NCBI GenBank assembly: GCA_000985875.1
Contig: CCRI01000023.1
Coordinates: forward strand, 1-64,000
DNA length: 64,000 nt
Reading direction: 5' to 3'
Source of the DNA: Neorhizobium galegae bv. officinalis
Lineage (GTDB): Bacteria; Pseudomonadota; Alphaproteobacteria; Rhizobiales; Rhizobiaceae
This document shows, in pieces, positions 33,538-41,546 of the stretch (position 1 is its first letter; each line of letters begins with the position of its first letter). A program made the translations under genes and the position numbers. Below the pieces are notes generated by a model. That model was not told where the DNA came from. It worked only from the letters and a program-made list of their open reading frames with translations, and did not search any database.

Positions 33538-34107
33538 TTATTCTTCCTGCGCATTGCCGGAAGCGGCGCGGCGAGACTGCAGCGTTGCATACTTGATGCC
33601 GCGCTGAGCTGCTACGTCCTTCGGATGCACCTGATGCTTCAGGGCGTCGAACGTGGCGCGAACCATGTTGTAGGGGTTCGACGAACCGGTCGACTTGGCA
33701 ACGACGTCATGAACGCCGAGCGTTTCGAATACGGCGCGCATCGGGCCGCCGGCGATGATGCCGGTACCGGCCTTGGCCGAGCGCAGCAGAACCTTGCCGG
33801 CGCCGTGACGGCCGTTGACATCGTGATGCAGCGTACGGCCATCACGCAGGGGAACGAAGATCAGATCGCGCTTTGCGCTTTCGGTCGCCTTGCGGATGGC
33901 TTCCGGCACTTCGCGTGCCTTGCCATGGCCGAAGCCGACGCGGCCCTTCTGGTCGCCGACGACGACGAGAGCTGCAAAACCAAAACGACGGCCGCCCTTG
34001 ACGACCTTGGCGACGCGGTTGATCGCGACCAGCTTGTCGACGAATTCGCTATCGCGCTCTTCGCGGCTCTGGCGATCTTCGCGCTGGCCTCTTCTTTCTT
34101 GTGCCAT
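33538..34107 (-). CDS. rpsE: 30S ribosomal protein S5
   Basis: Small-subunit protein of 189 residues at the mRNA entry site, important for decoding accuracy. The double-stranded-RNA-like domain holds DKLVAINRVAKVVKGGRRFGF and the spectinomycin-site loop region; the second domain has KAGTGIIAGGPMRAVFETLGV. The N-terminus (about 1-20) is a basic, Glu/Arg-rich extension. It is preceded by a 151-bp spacer after rplR that contains a strong hairpin. Confidence 0.97.
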   Translation of the reverse strand: MAQERRGQREDRQSREERDSEFVDKLVAINRVAKVVKGGRRFGFAALVVVGDQKGRVGFGHGKAREVPEAIRKATESAKRDLIFVPLRDGRTLHHDVNGRHGAGKVLLRSAKAGTGIIAGGPMRAVFETLGVHDVVAKSTGSSNPYNMVRATFDALKHQVHPKDVAAQRGIKYATLQSRRAASGNAQEE

Positions 34108-34216
34108 TGTTCTTTTCCTTTTTCTTTTCCGGGTGCAATGGGCAATTTCCGGGAGCCAACCATCCCCTGCCCACGAAGGACTAGGATGGGACGACTGATG
34201 CGTGCGGCGAACCGCA

Positions 34217-34254
34217 TTTCGCCCGCCTCCCCTATTTCAGGGATGCGGGCGAAA
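34217..34254 (-). other. Hairpin between rplR and rpsE
   Basis: Ten perfect base pairs (TTTCGCCCGC / GCGGGCGAAA) enclose a second small stem (CCCT / AGGG). It starts 4 bp after the rplR stop codon. No T-run follows on the minus strand, so an RNA-processing or stability role is likelier than termination. Confidence 0.5.
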
Positions 34255-34258
34255 ATTC

Positions 34259-34621
34259 TTAGAAGCTCAGACCGCCTTCGCGGGCAGCTTCGGCCAGGGC
34301 CTTGATACGGCCGTGATAGATGAAGGCGCCGCGATCGAACACGACTTCCGTCACGCCGGCCTTGGTGGCGCGTTCCGCAACCAGCTTGCCGACAGCAGCG
34401 GCAGCCGCAACGTCAGCGCCGGTCTTCAGCGAGGCGCGCAGACCAGCGTCGAGCGTGGAGGCGGCAGCAAGCGTGCGGCCGGCCACGTCGTCGATGACCT
34501 GGACATAGATGTTCTTGGACGAGCGATGAACCGACAGACGCGGACGGCCGTTTGCGACCTTCTTGATCTGGCGGCGAACACGGCTCGCACGCTTTGTGAG
34601 TGCTTCTTTTCTGGTAGCCAT
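34259..34621 (-). CDS. rplR: 50S ribosomal protein L18
   Basis: Large-subunit protein of 120 residues that binds 5S rRNA. N-terminal basic region KEALTKRASRVRRQIKK, then RPRLSVHRSSKNIYVQVIDDVAGRTLAAAS and GKLVAERATKAGVTEVVFDRGAFIYHGR, all diagnostic. It lies 12 bp after rplF; downstream is the 151-bp structured spacer before rpsE. Confidence 0.97.
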   Translation of the reverse strand: MATRKEALTKRASRVRRQIKKVANGRPRLSVHRSSKNIYVQVIDDVAGRTLAAASTLDAGLRASLKTGADVAAAAAVGKLVAERATKAGVTEVVFDRGAFIYHGRIKALAEAAREGGLSF

Positions 34622-34633
34622 GATCCGTCGTCC

Positions 34634-35167
34634 TTACTTCTTCTTGCCTTCCTTGCGGACGATCCGTTCCTCAGCGTACTTGACGCCTTTGCCCTTGTAA
34701 GGCTCTGGACCGCGGTATTCACGGATCTCCGCGGCAACCTGACCGACCTGCTGCTTATTGATGCCGGTGACGACGATTTCCGTCGGCTTCGGCACGGCAA
34801 TGGTGATGCCTTCCGGGGTCTGGTAGACCACGTCGTGGGAAAAACCGAGCGCCAGCTGCAGGTTCTTGCCCTGCAGAGATGCGCGGTAACCAACGCCGTT
34901 GATTTCAAGCTTACGCTCAAAACCGTCCTTCACACCCTTGAAGATGTTTTCGATCATCGTGCGGGACATGCCCCACTTCGAACGAGCATCCTTGCTGTCG
35001 TTGACCGGGGTCACCGAGACAGCGTTGTTTTCGAGTTCCAGCTTGATCTCGTCGTTTGCGACGAAGAAAAGCTCACCCTTCGGGCCCTTGGCAGTCACTT
35101 TCTGGCCATCAACAGTGGCCGTGATCCCTGCAGGAACCGGAACGGGTTTTTTACCGATACGAGACAT
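34634..35167 (-). CDS. rplF: 50S ribosomal protein L6
   Basis: Large-subunit protein of 177 residues near the factor-binding site, with two L6 domains. Start MSRIGKKPVPVPAGI, central GVGYRASLQGKNLQLALGFSH, and C-terminal signature REYRGPEPYKGKGVKYAEE are typical. It sits 43 bp after rpsH. Confidence 0.98.
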   Translation of the reverse strand: MSRIGKKPVPVPAGITATVDGQKVTAKGPKGELFFVANDEIKLELENNAVSVTPVNDSKDARSKWGMSRTMIENIFKGVKDGFERKLEINGVGYRASLQGKNLQLALGFSHDVVYQTPEGITIAVPKPTEIVVTGINKQQVGQVAAEIREYRGPEPYKGKGVKYAEERIVRKEGKKK

Positions 35168-35210
35168 GTTTCAATCCTGTCTGTTCGCTATGGAGTTCCC
35201 CTGCCCTGCC

Positions 35211-35609
35211 TTAGAAGACAGAGCAGAGAACCTCGCCACCAACGTTCTGTTCGCGAGCCTGGTGATCGGCCATCACGCCCTTCGGAGTCGAAAGGATGGT
35301 GATGCCGAGGCCGTTCGCGACCTGCGGAATGGACTTTACCGAGACATAAACCCGGCGGCCCGGCTTGGACACGCGGCCGATCTCACGGATCACCGACGCG
35401 CCTTCGTAGTACTTGAGTTCGATTTCGATCTCGGCCTTGCCGTTACCGTAGTCGATTTCCGAATAACCGCGGATATAGCCTTCAGCCTGCAGAACGTCGA
35501 GAACGCGGGCACGCAGCTTGGAAGCAGGCGTGGAAACGGTCGACTTGCGGCGGGCTGCGCCGTTGCGGATGCGGGTGAGCATATCGCCCAAGGGATCAGT
35601 CATGGTCAT
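35211..35609 (-). CDS. rpsH: 30S ribosomal protein S8
   Basis: Primary rRNA-binding protein (132 residues) of the small subunit and, in E. coli, translational repressor of the spc operon. It shows MTDPLGDMLTRIRN, then GRVSKPGRRVYVS and the C-terminal signature ILSTPKGVMADHQA. ATG 35609 is favoured because AGGAG lies 8 bases before it; a second ATG two codons later is possible. It lies 12 bp after rpsN. Confidence 0.97.
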   Translation of the reverse strand: MTMTDPLGDMLTRIRNGAARRKSTVSTPASKLRARVLDVLQAEGYIRGYSEIDYGNGKAEIEIELKYYEGASVIREIGRVSKPGRRVYVSVKSIPQVANGLGITILSTPKGVMADHQAREQNVGGEVLCSVF

Positions 35610-35621
35610 CTAACGATCTCC

Positions 35622-35927
35622 TTACCAGCTCGACTTGACGATGCCCGGCACCTTGCCGAGATTGCCGAGCTCACGAAGCGCGATACGCGACATCCTGAGC
35701 TTGCGATAGAAAGCGCGCGGGCGACCGGTGACTTCGCAACGGTTGCGGATACGCGTCTTCGAGCCATCGCGCGGCAGAGAAGCGAGCTTCAGGGTTGCCT
35801 TGAACCGTTCTTCGATCGAAAGTTCCTGGTTCATGATGGTTGCCTTCAGGGTCGCACGCTTGGCGGCCTGGTTGGCAACTGTCTTGCGGCGGCGCTTGTT
35901 CTTTTCAACTGCGCTGGTTTTCGCCAT
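35622..35927 (-). CDS. rpsN: 30S ribosomal protein S14 (zinc-free type)
   Basis: Head protein of the small subunit, 101 residues. It has the long, zinc-independent form: the CXXC pairs of the short zinc form are missing and only one Cys remains, in RIRNRCEVTGRPRAFYRK. Start MAKTSAVEKNKRR and end GKVPGIVKSSW are standard. It lies between rplE (33 bp) and rpsH (12 bp). Confidence 0.97.
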   Translation of the reverse strand: MAKTSAVEKNKRRRKTVANQAAKRATLKATIMNQELSIEERFKATLKLASLPRDGSKTRIRNRCEVTGRPRAFYRKLRMSRIALRELGNLGKVPGIVKSSW

Positions 35928-35960
35928 ATGGGAGTTCCTTCTAAACGCTCGTCGTTACGG

Positions 35961-36518
35961 TTACTGGCGGAACGGGAAGTTGAACTCTTTCAGGAGAGCC
36001 CGTGCTTCGTCGTCCTTGGTAGCCGTCGTGCAAACGATGATGTCCATGCCCCACATCTGATCAACCTTGTCGTAGTTGATCTCTGGGAACACAATGTGTT
36101 CCTTGATGCCCATGGCGAAGTTGCCACGGCCGTCAAAGCTTTTCGGGTTCAGGCCGCGAAAGTCGCGAACGCGCGGAAGCGCGATGTTGACCAGACGATC
36201 CAGGAATTCGTACATGCGGGCGCCGCGAAGCGTGACCTTGGCACCGATCGGCATGAATTCGCGAACCTTGAAGCCCGCGATCGAGTTCCGTGCCTTGGTG
36301 ATGACCGGCTTCTGGCCGGCAATGGCGGCCAGGTCGGCGGCAGCCACGGAAGGCTTCTTGGAGTCGGCCGTCGCTTCGCCAACACCCATGTTGATGACGA
36401 TCTTGTCCAGCTTGGGGATCATCATGTCGTTGGTGTAGGAGAACTGCTCCTTCAACGCGGCGCGGATACGGGAATTGTATTCCACCTTGAGCCGCGGCTC
36501 ATACTTTGCCTCAGCCAT
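35961..36518 (-). CDS. rplE: 50S ribosomal protein L5
   Basis: Large-subunit protein of 185 residues that binds 5S rRNA and contacts P-site tRNA. IPKLDKIVINMGVGEA, GQKPVITKARNSIAGFKVREFMPIG and IGIKEHIVFPEI-like MGIKEHIVFPEINYDKVDQ are diagnostic. Its start codon lies inside the end of rplX (8-bp overlap), so the two are translationally coupled. Confidence 0.98.
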   Translation of the reverse strand: MAEAKYEPRLKVEYNSRIRAALKEQFSYTNDMMIPKLDKIVINMGVGEATADSKKPSVAAADLAAIAGQKPVITKARNSIAGFKVREFMPIGAKVTLRGARMYEFLDRLVNIALPRVRDFRGLNPKSFDGRGNFAMGIKEHIVFPEINYDKVDQMWGMDIIVCTTATKDDEARALLKEFNFPFRQ

Positions 36519-36819
36519 CGATCACATCTCCCGTACGCTTGGCTACACGCACCTTCTTGCCGTCGATGACGGAGAAGCCAACGCGGGTCGGCTTGCCGTC
36601 TTTCGCGACGATCGCGATGTTCGACAGGTGAATGGACGCTTCCTTGTTGATGATGCCGGCTTCCTGCGTCTGAGACTGACGCTGGTGGCGCTTCACCATG
36701 TTGATGCCACGCACGACGGCGCGGTCTTCCTTCGGCATAACCTGAAGGACTTCGCCGGTACGGCCCTTGTCCTTGCCGGCGAGTACGACGACGCTGTCGC
36801 CCTTCTTGATCTTGTTCAT
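36511..36819 (-). CDS. rplX: 50S ribosomal protein L24
   Basis: Assembly-initiating large-subunit protein of 102 residues. The KOW motif is at the start (KIKKGDSVVVLAGKDKGRTGEVL), and VRGINMVKRHQRQSQTQEAGI and IDGKKVRVAKRTGDVI follow. It lies 12 bp after rplN and overlaps rplE by 8 bp. Confidence 0.98.
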   Translation of the reverse strand: MNKIKKGDSVVVLAGKDKGRTGEVLQVMPKEDRAVVRGINMVKRHQRQSQTQEAGIINKEASIHLSNIAIVAKDGKPTRVGFSVIDGKKVRVAKRTGDVIDG

Positions 36820-36831
36820 CGCATGAGCTCC

Positions 36832-37200
36832 TTACAGTACTTCCGGAGCCAGCGAGATGATCTTCATGTGGTTCTTGGCGCGAAGTTCGCGCGGAACCGG
36901 TCCGAAGATACGGGTGCCGATCGGCTCTTTCTTGTTGTCGATGAGGACCGCTGCGTTGTTGTCGAAGCGGATGACGCTGCCGTCCGGACGACGGATGTCC
37001 TTGGCGGTACGCACAACAACCGCCTTCATCACGTCACCCTTCTTGACGCGGCCGCGCGGGATGGCTTCCTTGATCGAAACGACAATGATGTCGCCGATGG
37101 AAGCGTACTTGCGCTTGGAGCCGCCCAGCACCTTGATGCACATGACACGACGTGCGCCGGAATTATCCGCCACGTCGAGGTTTGTTTGCATCTGAATCAT
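36832..37200 (-). CDS. rplN: 50S ribosomal protein L14
   Basis: Large-subunit protein of 122 residues at the subunit interface. MIQMQTNLDVADNSGARRV, GRVKKGDVMKAVVVRT and the C-terminal FGPVPRELRAKNHMKIISLAPEVL are standard. It is the first gene of the spc set. An A-rich ribosome binding site (AAAAAGG) lies about 10 bases upstream, directly after a strong hairpin (37224-37259) in the long spacer behind rpsQ. Confidence 0.98.
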   Translation of the reverse strand: MIQMQTNLDVADNSGARRVMCIKVLGGSKRKYASIGDIIVVSIKEAIPRGRVKKGDVMKAVVVRTAKDIRRPDGSVIRFDNNAAVLIDNKKEPIGTRIFGPVPRELRAKNHMKIISLAPEVL

Positions 37201-37223
37201 GTCAGGTCGCCTTTTTCTAATGA

Positions 37224-37259
37224 CCGAAACGACCGGGCGTTAAAAACGCCCCGTTTCGG
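37224..37259 (-). promoter_or_regulatory. Two-part hairpin just upstream of the rplN ribosome binding site
   Basis: Outer 8-bp stem CCGAAACG / CGTTTCGG and inner 7-bp stem GGGCGTT / AACGCCC separated by a 3-base bulge. It ends about 7 bases before the rplN ribosome binding site, a position where a ribosomal protein or ribosome could control initiation. Confidence 0.6.
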
Positions 37260-37340
37260 CTTATGGACAGAATCTCGTTGTGCGCGGGTGGGGTCTTGCC
37301 AAGGTGGTTTCCTTAAAAAGGACCTTCCCTGCGCTCAAAG

Positions 37341-37365
37341 CAAAAGAACGCTCGTTTCCGAGCGT
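37341..37365 (-). terminator. Terminator-like GAAA-tetraloop hairpin at the S10/spc boundary
   Basis: On the minus strand ACGCTCG-GAAA-CGAGCGT (7 bp, GNRA tetraloop) is followed by TCTTTTG. It lies about 70 bp after the rpsQ stop codon, at the place where the E. coli S10 operon ends and the spc operon begins. Confidence 0.6.
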
Positions 37366-37396
37366 CCTGCGCCAGTGGGGTGCTTCATACAGGATT

Positions 37397-37424
37397 CTGC
37401 GCTGGGCGCAAGGCCCAGACGCAG
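37397..37424 (-). other. Hairpin directly after rpsQ
   Basis: CTGCGCTGGGC paired with GCCCAG-A-CGCAG (11 pairs with one bulged base, 5-base loop), starting 11 bp after the rpsQ stop codon. No T-run; probably protects or processes the 3' end of the S10 message. Confidence 0.5.
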
Positions 37425-37435
37425 TCCGAAGCAAA

Positions 37436-37672
37436 TTAAGCCTGGGCGGAAATAACCGTCCAGGTCTTGTCCTTGGAGATCGGCGCGCATTCCTCGATGG
37501 AAACGACGTCACCTACCTTGTACTGGTTGTTCTCGTCATGCGCCTTATACTTCTTGGAACGGCGGACCGTCTTCTGAAGCAGCGGATGCGCGAAGCGGCG
37601 CTCGACCCGGACAACAACGGTCTTCTCGTTCTTGTCGGAAACTACGACGCCCTGCAGAATGCGTTTCGGCAT
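37436..37672 (-). CDS. rpsQ: 30S ribosomal protein S17
   Basis: Primary 16S rRNA-binding protein of 78 residues. MPKRILQGVVVSDKNEKTVVV, RRFAHPLLQKTVRRSKKYKAHDE and VSIEECAPISKDKTW are diagnostic of S17. The start at 37672 is the family start; the surrounding longer frame is a read-back into rpmC. It lies 11 bp after rpmC and is the last gene of the S10 set, followed by a 235-bp structured spacer. Confidence 0.97.
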   Translation of the reverse strand: MPKRILQGVVVSDKNEKTVVVRVERRFAHPLLQKTVRRSKKYKAHDENNQYKVGDVVSIEECAPISKDKTWTVISAQA

Positions 37673-37683
37673 ATTATTTTTCC

Positions 37684-37884
37684 TTAGGCCTTGGCTTCTG
37701 CCGCCTTCTGGCGGGCAATGGTTTTCACGCGGGCGATGTCCTTGCGAACTTCGGTGATGCGCGAGGACTTCTCGAGCTGGCCGGTTGCCTTCTGGAAGCG
37801 CAGGTTGAACTGCTCCTTCTTCAGGTCGGCGAGCTTGTCCTTGAGCTGATCGGCCGTGAGGCCGCGAACGTCTTCGGCTTTCAT
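37684..37884 (-). CDS. rpmC: 50S ribosomal protein L29
   Basis: Small two-helix protein (66 residues) at the tunnel exit, next to the docking site for trigger factor and SRP. MKAEDVRGLTADQLKDKLADLKKEQFNLRFQKATGQLE is characteristic, and ITEVRKDIARVKTIARQK ends the second helix. It lies between rplP (12 bp) and rpsQ (11 bp). Confidence 0.97.
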   Translation of the reverse strand: MKAEDVRGLTADQLKDKLADLKKEQFNLRFQKATGQLEKSSRITEVRKDIARVKTIARQKAAEAKA

Positions 37885-37896
37885 GTGCCTTGCTCC

Positions 37897-38310
37897 TTAC
37901 TCTGCGATGCGCTGTACGAAGCGCGTCTTGACCGAGAGCTTGGCAGCACCGAGACGAAGCGCCTCGCGGGCGAGCTCCTCGGAAACACCGTCGATCTCGA
38001 ACATCATGCGACCGGGCTTGACCTTGCAAGCCCAGTATTCGACGCCGCCCTTACCCTTACCCATGCGGACTTCGGTGGGCTTTGCGGTGACCGGAACGTC
38101 CGGGAACACGCGGATCCAGACACGGCCGGCGCGCTTCATCGCGCGGGTGATCGCGCGGCGGGCCGCTTCGATCTCGCGGGCGTTGACGCGGTTGGGTTCC
38201 TGGGACTTCAGACCAAATTCACCGAAGGCCAGGTCGAAGCCGCCCTTGGCCACACCCTTGATGCGACCCTTGAACTGCTTGCGGTACTTGGTACGCTTTG
38301 GCTGCAACAT
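37897..38310 (-). CDS. rplP: 50S ribosomal protein L16
   Basis: Large-subunit protein of 137 residues close to the A-site tRNA and 5S rRNA. MLQPKRTKYRKQFKGRIKG, the FGLKSQEPNRVNAREIEAARRAI segment and RMGKGKGGVEYWACKVKPGR are diagnostic. It lies 38 bp after rpsC. Confidence 0.98.
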   Translation of the reverse strand: MLQPKRTKYRKQFKGRIKGVAKGGFDLAFGEFGLKSQEPNRVNAREIEAARRAITRAMKRAGRVWIRVFPDVPVTAKPTEVRMGKGKGGVEYWACKVKPGRMMFEIDGVSEELAREALRLGAAKLSVKTRFVQRIAE

Positions 38311-38348
38311 TTTCTTACTTCTCCGAGCTTATCTTTCGCCAGCGTTGA

Positions 38349-39089
38349 TCAAGCGTTTTCGCGGCGGCGATCGCCACGGTCACCACGATCGCCGCGTTCG
38401 CGGCTTGCGGGACCCTGTGCATCGCCTTCCATGGCGCGACGTTCAGAAGCCATCGGATCGTGCTCAAGGATTTCGCCCTTGAAGATCCAGACCTTGATGC
38501 CGCAGATGCCGAATGCGGTTTCGGCTTCCGCCGTACCGTAGTCGATGTCTGCACGCAGCGTGTGAAGCGGAACGCGACCTTCGCGGTACCATTCGGTACG
38601 GGCGATTTCAGCACCGCCGAGACGGCCGGCGCAGGTGATCTTGATGCCTTCGGCACCGAGACGCATGGCCGACTGAACGGCACGCTTCATCGCACGGCGG
38701 AAGGCCACGCGACGCTCGAGCTGCTGGGCGATCGACTGGGCGACGAGCGTCGAGTCGATTTCCGGCTTGCGCACTTCAACGATGTTGAGATGCGTTTCCG
38801 AATTGGTCATCGTCGCGATCTTCTTGCGAAGCTTCTCGATGTCAGCGCCCTTCTTGCCGATGATCAGGCCCGGGCGAGCCGAGTGGATCGTGACGCGGCA
38901 CTTCTTGTGCGGACGCTCGATGACCACCTTGGCGATACCGGCCTGCTTCAGCTCCTGCATCAGGTAGGCGCGGATCTTCAGGTCCTCATGGAGGAGCTGA
39001 CCGTATTCCGCGTTGTCGGCGAACCAACGGCTGTCCCAGGTGCGGTTAATGCCGAGGCGGAAACCGATCGGATTAATTTTCTGGCCCAT
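38349..39089 (-). CDS. rpsC: 30S ribosomal protein S3
   Basis: Small-subunit head protein of 246 residues lining the mRNA entry tunnel, part of its helicase. MGQKINPIGFRLGINRTWDSRW starts it; the KH domain with GLIIGKKGADIEKL lies at about 75-90, and the C-terminal domain has GAEGIKITCAGRLGGAEIARTEWY. An Asp/Arg-rich tail (RGDRGDRGDRR) ends it. It overlaps rplV by 1 bp. Confidence 0.98.
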   Translation of the reverse strand: MGQKINPIGFRLGINRTWDSRWFADNAEYGQLLHEDLKIRAYLMQELKQAGIAKVVIERPHKKCRVTIHSARPGLIIGKKGADIEKLRKKIATMTNSETHLNIVEVRKPEIDSTLVAQSIAQQLERRVAFRRAMKRAVQSAMRLGAEGIKITCAGRLGGAEIARTEWYREGRVPLHTLRADIDYGTAEAETAFGICGIKVWIFKGEILEHDPMASERRAMEGDAQGPASRERGDRGDRGDRRRENA

Positions 39090-39478
39090 TATGCAGCCTC
39101 CCCTTTTTCCTCGACTTCGCGGACGACGATCGTCAGATGCGAGAAAGGCTTCTCGATCCGCGATGCACGGCCGCGGCCGCGAGCGTGGAAGCGCTTCATC
39201 ACGATCGACTTGCCTACATAGGCTTCCGAAACGATCAACGCGTCGACGTCGAGGTCATGGTTGTTTTCGGCATTGGCGATTGCAGACTCGAGGGTCTTCT
39301 TCACCGTGCCGGCGATGCGCTTGCGCGAGAATTCAAGTTCCGCAAGCGCGCGTTCGACCTTCTTGCCGCGGATCATGGCGGCAACGAGGTTCAGCTTCTG
39401 GGGGCTGACGCGGAGCGTGCGCGCAACTGCCTGCGCCTCGTTATCCTTCAGCCGGCGTTCGGTCTTAGCCTTCGCCAT
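39089..39478 (-). CDS. rplV: 50S ribosomal protein L22
   Basis: Large-subunit protein of 129 residues whose long beta hairpin lines the peptide tunnel near the macrolide site. LRVSPQKLNLVAAMIRGKKVERALAEL and the hairpin end MKRFHARGRGRASRIEKPFSHLTIVV are characteristic. It lies 2 bp after rpsS and overlaps rpsC by 1 bp. Confidence 0.98.
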   Translation of the reverse strand: MAKAKTERRLKDNEAQAVARTLRVSPQKLNLVAAMIRGKKVERALAELEFSRKRIAGTVKKTLESAIANAENNHDLDVDALIVSEAYVGKSIVMKRFHARGRGRASRIEKPFSHLTIVVREVEEKGEAA

Positions 39479-39480
39479 GA

Positions 39481-39759
39481 TTACTTCCTCTTCGCCTTCT
39501 TGTCCGCGCCGTGACCGTAATAGGTACGGGTGGGAGCGAATTCACCGAACTTGTGTCCGACCATGTCTTCGTTGACGCTGACCGGAATGTGCTTGCTGCC
39601 GTTGTAGACGCCGAACGTCAGACCAACGAACTGCGGCAGGATGGTGGACCGACGGGTCCACATCTTGATTACTTCACTCCGTCCGCCTTCGCGCACCTTC
39701 TCAGCCTTCTTGAGAAGATAGCCGTCAACAAACGGACCTTTCCATACTGAACGAGCCAT
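39481..39759 (-). CDS. rpsS: 30S ribosomal protein S19
   Basis: Head protein of the small subunit, 92 residues, complexed with S13. MARSVWKGPFVDGYLLKKAEK, WTRRSTILPQFVGLTFGVYNG and GHKFGEFAPTRTYYGH are all textbook S19 segments. It lies 15 bp after rplB. Confidence 0.98.
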   Translation of the reverse strand: MARSVWKGPFVDGYLLKKAEKVREGGRSEVIKMWTRRSTILPQFVGLTFGVYNGSKHIPVSVNEDMVGHKFGEFAPTRTYYGHGADKKAKRK

Positions 39760-39774
39760 TAGTGACTTCCTCTC

Positions 39775-40611
39775 TTACTTCTTGCGCTGGTGGCGCGAAC
39801 GCATGATGAACTTGTCCGTGGACTTGTTCGAACGTGTGCGCTTGCCCTTGGTCGGCTTGCCCCAGGGGCTGACCGGATGACGGCCACCCGAGGTGCGGCC
39901 TTCACCACCGCCGTGCGGATGGTCGACCGGGTTCATGACGACGCCGCGGTTATGCGGACGCTTGCCGCGCCAGACGGTACGACCGGCCTTGCCGTCGTTG
40001 ATGTTGCCGTGATCCGGGTTGGAAACCGCACCGATCGAAGCCAGGCAGGAGCCCGGTACGAGGCGCTGTTCGCCGGAGTTCAGGCGCAGGATCGCCATGC
40101 CGGCATCGCGGCCGACGAGCTGAACGTAGGTGCCTGCGGAGCGAGCCATCTGGCCACCCTTGCCCGGCTTCATTTCGACGTTGTGAACGATCGAGCCGAC
40201 CGGGATGTACTGCAGCGGCATGGTGTTGCCGGGCTTTACGTCGACGGCCTTTTCGGACGCGATCACCTTGTCGCCGGCAGCAAGACGCTGCGGAGCCAGG
40301 ATGTAGGCCTGCTCACCGTCGGTATAGGTGACGAGAGCGATGAAGGCCGTACGGTTCGGGTCGTATTCCAGACGCTCGACCGTACCTTCGACGTCGAACT
40401 TGCGACGCTTGAAGTCGATCAGGCGATAGGTCCGCTTGTGACCGCCGCCGATGAAGCGGGCGGTGATGCGGCCGTAGTTGTTGCGGCCGCCGCTCTTGGA
40501 GAGACCCTCGGTGAGCTTCTTGACGGGCTTACCCTTCCAGAGGCCGGACCGGTCGACGATGACCAGCTGACGCTGGCTCGGGGTCGTCGGGTTGTAGCTT
40601 TTCAATGCCAT
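39775..40611 (-). CDS. rplB: 50S ribosomal protein L2
   Basis: Large-subunit protein of 278 residues required for peptidyl transfer and subunit joining. MALKSYNPTTPSQRQLVIVDRS starts it. The conserved C-terminal VMNPVDHPHGGGEGRTSGGRHPVSPWGKPTKG includes the essential His of the peptidyl-transferase neighbourhood. It lies 11 bp after rplW. Confidence 0.98.
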   Translation of the reverse strand: MALKSYNPTTPSQRQLVIVDRSGLWKGKPVKKLTEGLSKSGGRNNYGRITARFIGGGHKRTYRLIDFKRRKFDVEGTVERLEYDPNRTAFIALVTYTDGEQAYILAPQRLAAGDKVIASEKAVDVKPGNTMPLQYIPVGSIVHNVEMKPGKGGQMARSAGTYVQLVGRDAGMAILRLNSGEQRLVPGSCLASIGAVSNPDHGNINDGKAGRTVWRGKRPHNRGVVMNPVDHPHGGGEGRTSGGRHPVSPWGKPTKGKRTRSNKSTDKFIMRSRHQRKK

Positions 40612-40622
40612 TATCTTATACC

Positions 40623-40916
40623 TCAGAGACCGGTGGAGACGTCGATCGTCTGACCTTCGGCCAGGGTGACGACAGCCTTCTTGACGTCCTTCTGCTTGCC
40701 GATGAAGCCACGGAACCGCTTTACCTTGCCTTTGCGGACAAGCGTGTTGACGGCCGTGACCTTCACACCGAACAGCGCCTCTACGGCAGCCTTGATTTCC
40801 GGCTTGGAAGCAGTCTTGGCAACGTTGAAGACGACCTGGTTCTGTTCGGATACCAGCGTCGACTTTTCGGTGATCGAGGGAGATACGATCACATCATAGT
40901 GGCGGATGTCGGTCAC
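40623..40916 (-). CDS. rplW: 50S ribosomal protein L23
   Basis: Tunnel-exit protein of 97 residues that docks trigger factor and SRP. HYDVIVSPSITEKSTLVSEQNQVVFNVA and VKVTAVNTLVRKGKVKRFRGFIG are diagnostic. Its start overlaps the end of rplD by 4 bp (ATGA-type coupling). Confidence 0.98.
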   Translation of the reverse strand: MTDIRHYDVIVSPSITEKSTLVSEQNQVVFNVAKTASKPEIKAAVEALFGVKVTAVNTLVRKGKVKRFRGFIGKQKDVKKAVVTLAEGQTIDVSTGL

Positions 40917-41533
40917 TTGAAACGCTCCTCTAGAGCTTCCACCGCGGCCTTGGAAAGCACCAGCTTGCCGCGACGCAGGATGTCGTAAACATTGATGCCC
41001 TGAACCGGCAGAACATCGACGTTCGGGATGTTCTGGGCTGCGAGCTTGAAGTTGCTGTCGAGCTCAACGCCGCCGATGAACAACACGTTGGTGAGGCCGA
41101 GCGAAGCGAAGGAACCGGCAAGCGCCTTGGTCTTTGCTTCGGCGGCAACCAGGTTGTCGACGATGATGATGTCTTCAGCCTTCATCTTTGCAGAGAGGGC
41201 GTGACGGAGGGCCAGCGCGCGAACCTTCTTGGGAAGGTCATGCTCGTGGCTGCGAACGACCGGGCCGTGAGCCTTGCCGCCGCCGCGGAACTGCGGAGCG
41301 CGAGCCGAATGGTGACGAGCGCGGCCCGTACCCTTCTGCTTGTACATCTTGGCGCCGGTGCGGGAGACTTCAGCACGACCCTTGGTCTTGTGCGTGCCCT
41401 GCTGCTTCTTGGCGAGCTGCCAACGAACCATGCGGGCCAGAATGTCTTCGCGGGGATCGAGGCCGAAAATCTCGTCCGACAGGGCTACCTTGCCGGCGTC
41501 TTTTCCCTCGAGGGTCTTGACGTTAAATTCCAT
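40913..41533 (-). CDS. rplD: 50S ribosomal protein L4
   Basis: Large-subunit protein of 206 residues with a loop reaching the macrolide-binding part of the tunnel; in E. coli it also represses the S10 operon. MEFNVKTLEGKDAGKVALSD begins the protein. The tunnel loop GAKMYKQKGTGRARHHSARAPQFRGGGKAHGP is intact. I set the start at 41533, after the rplC stop codon; the frame is open further upstream inside rplC without meaning. Confidence 0.97.
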   Translation of the reverse strand: MEFNVKTLEGKDAGKVALSDEIFGLDPREDILARMVRWQLAKKQQGTHKTKGRAEVSRTGAKMYKQKGTGRARHHSARAPQFRGGGKAHGPVVRSHEHDLPKKVRALALRHALSAKMKAEDIIIVDNLVAAEAKTKALAGSFASLGLTNVLFIGGVELDSNFKLAAQNIPNVDVLPVQGINVYDILRRGKLVLSKAAVEALEERFK

Positions 41534-41546
41534 GTGCTTGGCTCCC

